Below are positions 51,245 through 60,357 of a stretch of DNA of 64,000 nt, piece by piece. Each line of letters begins with the position of its first letter. The stretch's first letter is position 1. The translations under genes and the position numbers were made by a program. This DNA is from Streptomyces griseoviridis (GTDB lineage: Bacteria; Actinomycetota; Actinomycetes; Streptomycetales; Streptomycetaceae): the NCBI RefSeq assembly GCF_005222485.1, contig NZ_CP029078.1:2012001-2076000 (forward strand), written 5' to 3'. The notes beneath the pieces were generated by a model. It searched no databases and was not told the origin of the DNA. It saw nothing but the letters and a program-made list of their open reading frames with translations.

Positions 51245-53896
51245 ATGACGTTGCCAGAAACCCCCGGTACCGGCGCGCGGCCAGCCCCCCGCAGACGTAC
51301 GGTCGTCGCCGCAGGGGCCGGTGCGGTGGCCCTCTCCGCGCTCGGAGCCCCGACGGCGGGCGCGGCCGACGGCGACGCGGTCCACGGGACGGCGGTCCAC
51401 GGGAGAACGCCCCGCGCCCCGCGCCTCGGCACCGGCTGGCAGCGCTATGTGCAGGCCCCCGCCTCCCGTACCGTCCGCCCGGTCCTGGTGCTCGCCACCA
51501 CGGGCGATGTGCGCGCCCCCGAAGGGCTGTTGGCGCCCGGCGGTGCCCGGACCGTGCTGCGCAGACCGCGGCCCGCGGCGGCTCCGCGCTGGCCCGAGGG
51601 GACGGTGGCCGAGGCGTCGTCGGCGCACGCGGGCAACAACGGCAACGACGGCAGGCCGCGCACCTACGACGCGGGCAACGCCATCGACGGCGACCCGGAC
51701 ACCTTCTGGAACGACGACACCCTGGGCGAGTTCCCCGACACGCTCACCCTCACGTTGCCCGCCGCCCGGGAGCTGTCCGGGATCACCGTCGTCTCCAACA
51801 GCGACGGCGTGCCGACCGACTTCACCGTCGACGTCTGGCGGGACGGCGGCTGGTGGACCGCCGCGACGGTCGCCGACAACGATGTCAGCCACCGGGCCGT
51901 CCCGTTCGCCCGGCCGGTCTCCACCACCCGGGTCCGCATCACGGTGACGGCGGTCCAGGACACCCCGCGCGGGGCCTTCACCCGGATCAACGAGGTGTGG
52001 CCCGAGGCCGTCGAACCGGTCGAACCCCCCAGCGTCACCGTGGACTTCGGCAAGGTCGTCGTCGGGTACCCGCGCGTCCGGTTCACCTCGGCGTCCGACA
52101 ACTCCCCCGGTGTGCGCCTCGCCTTCTCCGAGACCCGGCAGTTCCTCACCGACCGCTCCGACTTCACCCGCTCCGACCAGTCGGGGGTGCCGGCCCAGGG
52201 CACGGACCAGTTCGCCGTCCCGGCGGGCGGCGCGGACTGGACCGACCGCAAGGGCCACCAGAACGGCACCCAGGTGTACGCGGACGGCCTGCACGGCTTC
52301 CGCTATCTCAAGATCACCCTGGACGCCCTGGCGTCGGACGCCCCGGCGGCCGAACCCTGGGGGACGGTCGAGATCGACTCCGTCGGCCTGGACTTCACCG
52401 CCTATCTGGGCACACCGGCTACCTACCGCGGCTGGTTCCTCTGCTCCGACGACGACCTCAACCGCTACTGGTACGGCGCCTCGTACACCAACGAGCTGGT
52501 CACCGACACCTTCCGGCAGGACGACGTCGACCCGCGCAACGCCTGGAGCGCCTCCCTGGAAGGGCAGTTGGTCCTGCACGACGGGCCGAAGCGCGACCGC
52601 GACCCCTACGTCGGCGACCTGGCGGTCTCCGCCCGCACCCTCTATCTGACCCATGACGAGGCCGCCGAAGCGGCCCGCAACGTACTGGCCGACCTGGCCG
52701 CGCACCAGCGCGCCGACGGCTGGATACCCCCGGCCTCCATCAACGCCTACACGCTCCCCCTGTTCGACTACCCCCTGTGGTGGGTGACGTGCAGCTGGGA
52801 CTACGTCCTGTACACCGGCGACCGCGGCTACGCCGAACGCCACTACCCGAACCTGCTGAAGGTGCTCGACGTCTGGTACCCGAGCGTCACCGACAGCGCG
52901 GGCCTGCTCAGCAAGGGCCTCAACGACACCGGCGGATACGGGGACTACGCCTTCCTCGGCCGCACCGGAAGGATCACCTACTACAACGCGAACTACGTCC
53001 AGGCCCTCAACGACGCGGCGGCGCTGGCCCGTTGGCTGGGGCGCCGGGCCGACGCGGACCGCTGGACCGAGCGGGCGGGCCGGGTCCGGGACGCGGTCAA
53101 CGCCCAGTTGTGGGACGCGTCGGCCGGCGCCTACCTGGACTCGGGGACCGGTCCGGTGCGGCACGCGCAGGACGGCAACGCCATCGCCGTCACCGCGGGG
53201 ATCGCGGACGCCGGGCGGGCGGCGTCGGCGCTGGCCCATCTCGACGCGACCACCCGCCGCCCGTACGGCAACGCGTTCATGGACAACGACACGCTCTTCG
53301 ACGGCGCCTCCCAGCGGGTGTACGCCTTCACCTCGTACCCGGAGATCGTGGCCAGGTTCGAGACCGGGCGGGCCGACTCCGCCCTCGACCAGATCCGCCG
53401 CACCTACGGGTGGATGGACGGCCACGACCCCGGCATCACCCACTGGGAGGGCATCGGGCCCGACGGCTCCCTCTACGAGGACGCCTACACCAGCATGGCG
53501 CACGGCTGGTCCACCGGTGTGCTGCCGGCGCTGACCCATCAACTCCTGGGCGCCCGGCCGACCTCACCGGGATACGCCACCTGGGAGGTCAGGCCGCACC
53601 CGGGGGACGTCAGCTGGGCGCAGGGCCAACTCCCCACACCACACGGTCCGTTGCGGGTCGAGTGGAACCGGACCTCGACCGCTTTCGCCGTCACGGTGCA
53701 CGTGCCCGCCGGTACCCGGGGTGCCGTCGCGCTGCCGGGGGACAGCGGCCGGCTGACCGTCCGCGGCGGGGGCCGGGTGCTCTGGAACGGCGGCCGCGTG
53801 TCGGCCCGTTCGGTGTCTGTCAGCGGAGGCCGCGTCACGGTCTCGGACCTGGGCCCGGGGACCCACTCCTTCACGGCGACGACCGGACGCGGATAG
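51245..53896 (+). CDS. Secreted GH78 alpha-L-rhamnosidase with discoidin-like domain
   Basis: 883 residues; the ATG at 51245 follows GAGAGG (ATG 51233 is an alternative). A twin-arginine signal RRRTVVAAG starts the protein. Residues ~120-265 form an F5/8 type C (discoidin) carbohydrate-binding domain (NAIDGDPDTFWNDDT). The GH78 barrel follows, with DDVDPRNAWSASLEG, GWIPPASIN and WWVTCSWDYVLYTGD; the general acid/base residues should lie in the first and IThWEGIG-type segments. A C-terminal beta domain ends the protein. It releases terminal L-rhamnose from plant glycans or glycosides outside the cell. Confidence 0.9.
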   Translation: MTLPETPGTGARPAPRRRTVVAAGAGAVALSALGAPTAGAADGDAVHGTAVHGRTPRAPRLGTGWQRYVQAPASRTVRPVLVLATTGDVRAPEGLLAPGGARTVLRRPRPAAAPRWPEGTVAEASSAHAGNNGNDGRPRTYDAGNAIDGDPDTFWNDDTLGEFPDTLTLTLPAARELSGITVVSNSDGVPTDFTVDVWRDGGWWTAATVADNDVSHRAVPFARPVSTTRVRITVTAVQDTPRGAFTRINEVWPEAVEPVEPPSVTVDFGKVVVGYPRVRFTSASDNSPGVRLAFSETRQFLTDRSDFTRSDQSGVPAQGTDQFAVPAGGADWTDRKGHQNGTQVYADGLHGFRYLKITLDALASDAPAAEPWGTVEIDSVGLDFTAYLGTPATYRGWFLCSDDDLNRYWYGASYTNELVTDTFRQDDVDPRNAWSASLEGQLVLHDGPKRDRDPYVGDLAVSARTLYLTHDEAAEAARNVLADLAAHQRADGWIPPASINAYTLPLFDYPLWWVTCSWDYVLYTGDRGYAERHYPNLLKVLDVWYPSVTDSAGLLSKGLNDTGGYGDYAFLGRTGRITYYNANYVQALNDAAALARWLGRRADADRWTERAGRVRDAVNAQLWDASAGAYLDSGTGPVRHAQDGNAIAVTAGIADAGRAASALAHLDATTRRPYGNAFMDNDTLFDGASQRVYAFTSYPEIVARFETGRADSALDQIRRTYGWMDGHDPGITHWEGIGPDGSLYEDAYTSMAHGWSTGVLPALTHQLLGARPTSPGYATWEVRPHPGDVSWAQGQLPTPHGPLRVEWNRTSTAFAVTVHVPAGTRGAVALPGDSGRLTVRGGGRVLWNGGRVSARSVSVSGGRVTVSDLGPGTHSFTATTGRG

Positions 53897-54102
53897 CGGC
53901 GGACGGGCCTCGGGCGGGGACGAGGGGCGGGCGGCTGGTCGCCTCTGCCGGGACCGGTCCGCCGACGGTCCCGATCCCGCCCGCGACCTCACCCCTCACC
54001 CCTCACCCCTCACCCTCGACTGCGCCCTCGGCTCCGGCTCCGGCCCGGCTCCGGAGCCCGGCGTCCGGGTTCATGTCCGGCGTCCGGGTTCACAGGGAGC
54101 CG
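53897..54102. repeat. Short gap with 7-bp and 17-bp repeats
   Basis: Four copies of CTCACCC(C) at about 53989-54016 and a doubled GGCGTCCGGGTTCA (about 54059-54092). Lies between the convergent GH78 and Y-family polymerase genes. No clear terminator hairpin. Confidence 0.5.
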
Positions 54103-55083
54103 TCAGTCCGCCAGTGCCGCGGGCCGTACCGCCTGCGGGCCGAAGCGGCGTCTGGCCCGGTCCGCCGCGGACTCGACCGCGCGGGCCCGGTCGGCGCCGG
54201 GGTCGAGGGAGAGCTGGCGGTGGGCGCGTTCGGCGGGCAGCAGGCCGTCGGCGCGGACCACGAAGGCCCGCACCCGGGCCCGTTGCAGCCCGAGGCCGTT
54301 CAACAGCCCCAGCGCGGCGGCGGCGAGGGCCGGTGAGTGCGCGGTCGGCTCCGGGAGCGCGCAGGTGCGGGTGGTGGAGCTGCGGTCGGCGTACCGCACG
54401 GTGAGGGTGAGCCGGCCGGCGATCAGCCCGTCGCCGCGCAGGCGTTGGCCGATCCGGTCGGCGAGGCCGAGGACGGCGCGGTGGTGCCGGTCGGGGTCGA
54501 GGCAGTCCCGGTCGAGCACGAGGTCGGCGGCCAGCTGGGCGGCCGGTTCCGACGGGGTGACGGGTCGGGGGTCGTGGCCGCGGGCGCGTTCGGCCAGCAG
54601 CCGGGCCGAGCCCGTGCCGAGGAGCCGTTGCAGGGTCGCGGCGGGCAGGTCGGTGACCTGGCCGATGGTGTGCAGACCGTACCGGCCGAGGGTGTCGGCC
54701 GTGACCCGGCCGACGCCGGGCAGCGCGGTGACCGGGCGCGGGTACAGCCAGGCGGCGGCCTGTCCCTCCCTGACCCAGGTGGTCTCCCCCGGCCCGGACG
54801 CGTCGGCGGCCATCGCGGCGAGCATCCGGTTGCCCGCGAGCCCGGCGCTGCCGTCGATGCCGTGGTGGGCCTTCAGCCGGAGCAGCACCGTCTGGACCAG
54901 GTCGTAGGGGGACAGGTCGAAGTAGCGCAGGGCGGAGGTCAGGTCGAGCTGGAAGGCGTCGGGCGGCACGGCCTGCACATGAGGCGTGATACCAGACATC
55001 AGTTCGATTATTTGGGCGTACTGCTCCTCGTTCGGCACGGCGTGCAGATGGAGGTGGGCGATGTGCCGCTGCCGTGTGCTCAT
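54103..55083 (-). CDS. Catalytically lost Y-family polymerase-like protein (ImuB-like hub)
   Basis: 326 residues. Its ATG overlaps the dnaE2 stop (ATGA). It aligns to Y-family polymerases from the mid palm onward: the thumb (PVTALPGVGRVTADTLGRYG helix-hairpin-helix) and little finger are present. The first ~70 residues with the catalytic DxD are absent, and the second catalytic motif (S-L/I-D-E) reads PPDAF, so the Glu is lost. Near the C-terminus RQLSLD fits a beta-clamp-binding motif. Like ImuB it probably recruits DnaE2 to the clamp rather than copying DNA. Confidence 0.82.
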   Translation of the reverse strand: MSTRQRHIAHLHLHAVPNEEQYAQIIELMSGITPHVQAVPPDAFQLDLTSALRYFDLSPYDLVQTVLLRLKAHHGIDGSAGLAGNRMLAAMAADASGPGETTWVREGQAAAWLYPRPVTALPGVGRVTADTLGRYGLHTIGQVTDLPAATLQRLLGTGSARLLAERARGHDPRPVTPSEPAAQLAADLVLDRDCLDPDRHHRAVLGLADRIGQRLRGDGLIAGRLTLTVRYADRSSTTRTCALPEPTAHSPALAAAALGLLNGLGLQRARVRAFVVRADGLLPAERAHRQLSLDPGADRARAVESAADRARRRFGPQAVRPAALAD

Positions 55084-58000
55084 CCCGCGCTCCCCGGACT
55101 GGTGTGGCCGAACTTCTTCAGGTCGGCCGACCGGCTGCCGGCCGGCTGGAGGTCGGCGTACGGGTGGAGGCGGGCACCCGTGGTGCCGTTGGCCAGGGTG
55201 CGCCGCGGCTGGGCGGGGGTCGGGTGCGGGCGGCTCTCGCCGAGCAGGGCGAGCGCGGCCTCGGGACCGTGGTCGCGGCGGGCGGCGGCGATCTCGTCCA
55301 GGTCCCAGACCATGGTGCCGACGACCGTGCGGCGGCTGCCGCGCACCTGGACCGTGCCGCGCACCAGCAGCAGCCCGCTGTGGAAGACGGTGTAGGCGCA
55401 GGCCGGGTGGGAGTCCTCGAAGAACGCCAGGTCGACCAGGCCCGAGCCGTCCTCCAGGGAGACGAAGATGATCCGCTTGCCGCTGGCGATCGGCGGGGTC
55501 TGGGTGGAGGCCCGCACCCCGGCCACCAACACCTGGCGGCCGGCCCGCAGTCCGGCCAGATGGGCCGCGTCGGTCGCGCCGATCTCGCGCAGCAGCCGGT
55601 GGTGATGCTCCATCAGATGGCGGGAGACGTCGATGCCGAGCGTGCCCAACTCCGCTCCCAGCGCCTCGCGTCCGGTCATCTCGGGCAGTCCGCTGGGCTC
55701 GGCCCCGCCGACGGCGCCGGTGTCGAAGGGGAGTTGGCCCGCGCCCGCGGTCCTGGTACGGGACTGGCGGTGCAACTCGGTGATCTGGAGCAGGAGATCG
55801 CGCCGGGTGAGGCGGCCGTCGTGCAGTGAGTCCAGGGCGCCGATCCCGGCGAGCCGTTCGGCGACGGGCCGGCTGGGGCGGCCCCGCTGCCAGAAGTCCG
55901 ACAGCGACCCGTACGGTCGGCCCGCCTCGATGCGCGCGCACTCCTCCGCGCCGATGCCGTGCACGGCGGACAGCGCGAGCCGTACCCCCCACCGGTCCCC
56001 TTCGGCCTTCTCCACGGTGTGCGTCACCCGGGAGTGGTTGACGTCGACCGGCAGGATCGGGACCCCGCGCCTGCGGGCGTCGGAGACCAGGACCCGCTTG
56101 GGCCACATCCCGGGGTCGTGTTCGAGCAACCCGGCGAGCAGGAACGCCGGATGGTGCGCCTTGAGCCAGGCGCTCTGCAGGGCGGGGACGGCGAAGGCGA
56201 CCGCGTGGGCGCGGCAGAAGCCGTACGCGCCGAACGCCTCGACGGTCCTCCAGACCTCGTCGCGGACGGCGGTGTGGTAGCCGCGGGCCCGTGCCTGCCG
56301 GTGGAACCAGTCCCTGATCCTCGGCAGCCGCTGCTTGTCGCCGAGCGCGCGCCGGGCGATCTCGGCCATGGCGAGGTCGCAGCCGGTCATCACGTGCAGG
56401 GTCTCGATGATCTGCTCGTGCCAGATGGTCACGCCGTAGGTGTCGGCGAGCACCGGTTCCAGGTCGGGGTGGGCGTACGCCGGTGTCCCGCCGTGCCGGG
56501 CGGCGATGTACCGCTCGGGCATGCCGCCCGCGACCGGACCCGGGCGGAAGAGGCTGATGTCGGCGATGACGTCCTGCTGGTCGCGCGGCTGGAGCCGGGA
56601 CAGCAGGTCCTGCTGTCCGGGCGACTCCAGTTGGAACAGGCCGAGGGTCTGGCTCTCCTGGATGAGCTTGAAGGCGAAGACGTCGTCGAGCGGCACCTGC
56701 CGGGGGTCGTCGAGGTCGACGCGGTCGCCGGTGACGCGTTCGATCTCGGCGACGGCGTGCGCCATCGCGGACTGCATCCGCACGCCCAGCACGTCGAGTT
56801 TGATGTTGCCGAGCGCCTCGATCTCCTCCTTGGCCGCCATCGCCATCGGGTAGTCGCCCTGCGGGGTGGGCTGGACGGGCAGCCGGTCCAGCAGGGTGGC
56901 GTCGCTGATGACGACTCCGCAGGGGTGCATGGCCATGCCGTGGACGAGTGAGTCGAGGCCCTCGGCGAGTTCCCACAGCGGCCCGAACCGGGGTGCCTCG
57001 GTGGCCAGTTCGCGCAGTTCGGGCAGTTCGGTGAGGGCGCTGGTGATGTCGGAGGCGCGCAGGTGCGGGAAGCTCTTGGCGATCCGGTCGACGTCGGCGG
57101 GCGCGATCCCGAGGGCGAGGCCGGTGTCGCGCAGGGCGCGGCGGGCCCGGTAGGTCTCGGGCATGGCGGTGACCGCGACCCGTTCCCTGCCGAACCGTTC
57201 GAAGATCGCGTCGTAGCACTCGAGGCGGCGGGCGGACTCCACGTCGATGTCGATGTCGGGCAGCGAGCCCCGGCGCACGCTCAGAAACCGTTCGAACAGC
57301 AGCCGGTGGTCGAGCGGGTTGGCGGTGGCGATGCCCAGCGCGTGGCAGACCAGCGATCCGGCGCCCGAGCCGCGGGCGGCGACCCGGATGCCCTTGGCCC
57401 TGATGTCGGTCACGACCTGGCCGACGGCGAGGAAGTACGAGTCGTAGCCGAGCGTGGAGATCACTTCGAGTTCCTGTTCCAGCCGCTGCCGCGCGTCCGG
57501 GTCGTGGTCGAGGCCGCGGCGGGCGAGGCCCTCCTCGCTCTGCCGGCGCAGCAGCCCGGCGGCGCCGCGGGCTCCGGGCGGGGCGCCGAACAGGGCGGGT
57601 TCGGGGAAGTGGTGGGTGCCGAGTCCGAGGTCGGCCCGGGGGTCGACGGCGCACTCGGCGGCCGTGGCGGCGGTGTCCGCCAGCAGCCGTTCGGCGCGCC
57701 GGGGGTCGGCTCCCGCGCATTCGGTGACCATCCGGGCGACGGCTGTCATCTCCCGTTGGCCTTTGAGCCAGCGCTGTCCGCTGTCCAGGCGGCGCCGGTC
57801 GATCGGGCGCAGCAGCCGGGCGGCGTCCAGGACGTCGGCGAGGCGGTGCTGGTCGGGGTCGGCGTAGCGGACGGCGTTGGAGAGGACGGCGGTGGTGCGG
57901 GTGCGGTCGGCCAGGGCGAGGGTGCGGGCGGCGAGCCGGAGCGACCCCGGCCCGGTGCCGGAACGTTTCTGCGCAACGACTTCGAGCCGGAGCCCGGGGC

Positions 58001-58532
58001 CGAAGATCTCCCGCCACGGTGTCAGCAGCCGCTCGGCGACGTCCTCCCGGCCCACCGCCAGCGCCCGCGCCGGCTCGGAGAGCGGCCCGAGCAGCACCGT
58101 CAGCCCCGGGCCGCCGTGTTCGCGCAGCGCCTCCCACGACACCACAGGGGCGGTGCCCGACAGGGCGCCGACGTGGGCGGCCGAGGTGATCCGGCACAGC
58201 CGCGCCCAGCCCGCCCGGTCCCGGGCCAGCAGGGTGAAGCGCAGCGGCGGCTCGACGACGTGCGCGCCGCCGCGCGCCGGGGTGCGCGGGCGCGCGGCGG
58301 GCGGCGGGGGCGCCAGGGCCGTCACCGCGAGATCGACGCCGAAGACCGGCCGCACCCCGGCCCCGGCGCACGCCCGCGCGAACCGGACGATCCCGGTGAC
58401 CGTGTCCCGGTCGGTGAGCGCGAGGGACGTCAGACCGCGTTCGGCGGCCCTGCGGGCCAGTTGCTCGGGATGCGAGGCGCCGTAGCGGGCGGAGTAGCCG
58501 GACGCCACATGCAGATGGGCGAAGCCCGTCAT
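55080..58532 (-). CDS. dnaE2: Error-prone DNA polymerase DnaE2 (ImuC)
   Basis: 1150 residues; the ATG at 58532 has GGGAGGTG five bases upstream. PHP domain at the N-terminus (FAHLHVASGYSARYGASHPEQL), polymerase palm with catalytic aspartates in LPDIDIDVES (about 424), finger motifs (GLFQLESPGQQDLL, DISLFRPGPVAGG), and an OB domain near the C-terminus (VLVAGVRASTQTPP). DnaE2 lacks the tau-binding tail of DnaE1 and performs damage-induced mutagenic synthesis. An actinobacterial SOS box lies 55 bp upstream. The overlapping partner gene completes a mutasome; no ImuA' gene is adjacent. Confidence 0.95.
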   Translation of the reverse strand: MTGFAHLHVASGYSARYGASHPEQLARRAAERGLTSLALTDRDTVTGIVRFARACAGAGVRPVFGVDLAVTALAPPPPAARPRTPARGGAHVVEPPLRFTLLARDRAGWARLCRITSAAHVGALSGTAPVVSWEALREHGGPGLTVLLGPLSEPARALAVGREDVAERLLTPWREIFGPGLRLEVVAQKRSGTGPGSLRLAARTLALADRTRTTAVLSNAVRYADPDQHRLADVLDAARLLRPIDRRRLDSGQRWLKGQREMTAVARMVTECAGADPRRAERLLADTAATAAECAVDPRADLGLGTHHFPEPALFGAPPGARGAAGLLRRQSEEGLARRGLDHDPDARQRLEQELEVISTLGYDSYFLAVGQVVTDIRAKGIRVAARGSGAGSLVCHALGIATANPLDHRLLFERFLSVRRGSLPDIDIDVESARRLECYDAIFERFGRERVAVTAMPETYRARRALRDTGLALGIAPADVDRIAKSFPHLRASDITSALTELPELRELATEAPRFGPLWELAEGLDSLVHGMAMHPCGVVISDATLLDRLPVQPTPQGDYPMAMAAKEEIEALGNIKLDVLGVRMQSAMAHAVAEIERVTGDRVDLDDPRQVPLDDVFAFKLIQESQTLGLFQLESPGQQDLLSRLQPRDQQDVIADISLFRPGPVAGGMPERYIAARHGGTPAYAHPDLEPVLADTYGVTIWHEQIIETLHVMTGCDLAMAEIARRALGDKQRLPRIRDWFHRQARARGYHTAVRDEVWRTVEAFGAYGFCRAHAVAFAVPALQSAWLKAHHPAFLLAGLLEHDPGMWPKRVLVSDARRRGVPILPVDVNHSRVTHTVEKAEGDRWGVRLALSAVHGIGAEECARIEAGRPYGSLSDFWQRGRPSRPVAERLAGIGALDSLHDGRLTRRDLLLQITELHRQSRTRTAGAGQLPFDTGAVGGAEPSGLPEMTGREALGAELGTLGIDVSRHLMEHHHRLLREIGATDAAHLAGLRAGRQVLVAGVRASTQTPPIASGKRIIFVSLEDGSGLVDLAFFEDSHPACAYTVFHSGLLLVRGTVQVRGSRRTVVGTMVWDLDEIAAARRDHGPEAALALLGESRPHPTPAQPRRTLANGTTGARLHPYADLQPAGSRSADLKKFGHTSPGSAG

Positions 58533-58586
58533 GCCACACCTCCCTTGCCTCACGCCCCCTTTTCGGCCATACGCCCCATATGCTCA

Positions 58587-58610
58587 TCGTACGCTCGTTC
58601 GATTACCCTA
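58587..58610 (-). promoter_or_regulatory. LexA (SOS) box and -10 of dnaE2
   Basis: TCGTACGCTCGTTCGA (58587-58602) differs by one base from the actinobacterial SOS box TCGAAC-N4-GTTCGA. On the minus strand it directly follows a -10 hexamer TAGGGT (58605-58610), so LexA would cover the start point. Confidence 0.85.
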
Positions 58611-58708
58611 GCCCCATCCTCCCCGGTAAGCGACTGGGTGCGGCGTTTATTCGAACACATCAGCGATTCTCGAGGCGAGCGAGGGGTGGCCGAAACCCAC
58701 TGCCCGCC

Positions 58709-58796
58709 CCGCCCGGCACGGCGACACGCCTTGTCCGGCACGGCGACACGCCCTGTCCTGCACCGCGACACGCCTTGTCCGGCACCGCGACACCCG
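58709..58796. repeat. Four 22-bp tandem repeats upstream of the GAF-PP2C gene
   Basis: TGTCCGGCACGGCGACACGCC-type units; the core GCGACAC starts at 58721, 58743, 58765 and 58787, an exact 22-bp period. They lie between the dnaE2 promoter and the phosphatase start. Two helical turns of spacing could suit cooperative protein binding. Confidence 0.8.
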
Positions 58797-58936
58797 GGCG
58801 CCCCGGCCCCCGCGCCCGGCCGTCCGGCTCCGTCGGCCCCCGACGGACGGGACGGCCCACCCCCGGAGCGGCTGGTCTTCGGCGGGCGCGGCGTGGTTGT
58901 CTGGCGGACGAGTCATCGGGCGAGGCGGGCGGGGTT

Positions 58937-60274
58937 GTGGCGGAAGCGTTGGAGTACCCGGACGGCACGCGGGGCGACGGGCTGCCCGCGGTGCTGGCGG
59001 ACCCCGGGCGGCTGGCCGCGCTCGCGGCCAGCGGGCAGGTCGGCAGCGGGCCCGAGCCGGTGTTCGACGACCTGACGCGGCTGGCGATGACGGTGAGCGG
59101 GTGCAAGATCTCCGCGGTGACGTTCGTCGGGGAGAGCCGGACGTTCTGGAAGTCGGTGCCGTTCCTCCCGTACACGGACGCGGAGAGCTGGCAGAACGCG
59201 GTCGGCGACAGCTTCTGCTACTTCCCGGTGGGCCTCAACGCGCCGTTCGTGGTCGAGGACGCGGAGAAGGACCCGCGCACCGCGGGACACCCGGCGATCG
59301 GACCGTGGGGCGTGGGCGCCTGGGCCGGGTTCCCGATCGTGACCACGGACGGCCACGCGATCGGCAGCATGTGCGTGATCGACGACAGCCCGCGCGCCTG
59401 GACCGCCCAGGAGCTGGAGACCCTGGGCATCCTGGCCCGCGCGGTCTCCAGCGAGGTCAACCTGAGGATCTCCCTCAGCACCGCGCGCATCGCGCTCCAG
59501 AGCGCGGAGAACGCCCTGGAGACCTCCAGCGCGCTGGCCCGCAGCCTCCAGGAGAGCCTGCTGCCGCCGGTGCTGCGGCCGGTGCCCGGTCTGGACACCG
59601 CCGCCCGCTACCTGCCCGCCACCGGGGACGCCACCGTCGTCGGCGACTTCTACGACCTCTTCCAGGCCCGCGGGGCGTGGTGGACGGCGGTGATGGGCGA
59701 CGTCTGCGGCAAGGGCACCGAGGCCGCGAAGGTCACCGCGCTGGCCCGCTACACCCTGCGCGCCGACGCCGGCGAACACCTCTCGCCCGCCGCGGTCCTC
59801 GACCGGCTGAACACCGCGATGCTCGCCCAGCGCGCGCCGCGCTTCCTCACCGCGGTCCAGGCCACCTTCCGCGCCACCTCGGGCGGGGTGGCCGGACGGG
59901 TGTGCCTGGCCGGGCACCCGCCCGCGCTGATCCGCAGGGCCGACGGCCGGGTCCAGCGGCTCGGCACCACCGGCACCCTGCTGGGCGTGCTGGAGACCGT
60001 GCGCCTCACCGACGTCCGCTTCCGGCTGGCCCCCGGCGACCTGCTGCTGCTCTACACCGACGGCGCCTGCGAGGCCCGGCCCGACCCCCGCGCCGCCGGG
60101 CCGCGCCGGCGCATGTTCGACGAGGTGGATCTCGCCCGCGCCCTGGCGGCCGGCCGCGGTCTGGACGCCGCCGCCACCATCGACCACGTCGCCGCGGCGC
60201 TCTCCGCCCACCACGGCGGCTGGGCCAGCGACGACACCGCGCTCCTCGCCGTCCGCGTCCCGCACCGCCCCTGA
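58937..60274 (+). CDS. GAF-PP2C (SpoIIE-type) serine/threonine phosphatase
   Basis: 445 residues from GTG 58937; the RBS is weak. A GAF sensor occupies about 35-190 (FVGESRTFWKSVPFLPYTDAESW, GFPIVTTDGHAIGSMCVID). After a helical linker (LARSLQESLLPPVLRPVPGLD) the PP2C domain (about 210-440) has metal-site motifs VGDFYDLF, MGDVCGKGTEAA and LLLYTDGACEAR. Such proteins dephosphorylate anti-anti-sigma factors in streptomycete partner-switching circuits. No partner is adjacent. Confidence 0.9.
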   Translation: MAEALEYPDGTRGDGLPAVLADPGRLAALAASGQVGSGPEPVFDDLTRLAMTVSGCKISAVTFVGESRTFWKSVPFLPYTDAESWQNAVGDSFCYFPVGLNAPFVVEDAEKDPRTAGHPAIGPWGVGAWAGFPIVTTDGHAIGSMCVIDDSPRAWTAQELETLGILARAVSSEVNLRISLSTARIALQSAENALETSSALARSLQESLLPPVLRPVPGLDTAARYLPATGDATVVGDFYDLFQARGAWWTAVMGDVCGKGTEAAKVTALARYTLRADAGEHLSPAAVLDRLNTAMLAQRAPRFLTAVQATFRATSGGVAGRVCLAGHPPALIRRADGRVQRLGTTGTLLGVLETVRLTDVRFRLAPGDLLLLYTDGACEARPDPRAAGPRRRMFDEVDLARALAAGRGLDAAATIDHVAAALSAHHGGWASDDTALLAVRVPHRP

Positions 60275-60357
60275 CCGCGCCGCCCTCCCCCGGCGCCGGT
60301 ACAGCCGTTCGGCCGCCTCCGCCTGCGCGGACGCCCGGTGCCCCGGAGCGTGAGGGC

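Noticed and set aside
54103..55083. Functional DNA polymerase IV (dinB)
   Set aside because: N-terminal catalytic Asp region missing and the SxDE motif altered to PPDAF.
57063..59075. 670-residue plus-strand open frame opposite dnaE2
   Set aside because: Antisense of well-conserved polymerase motifs.
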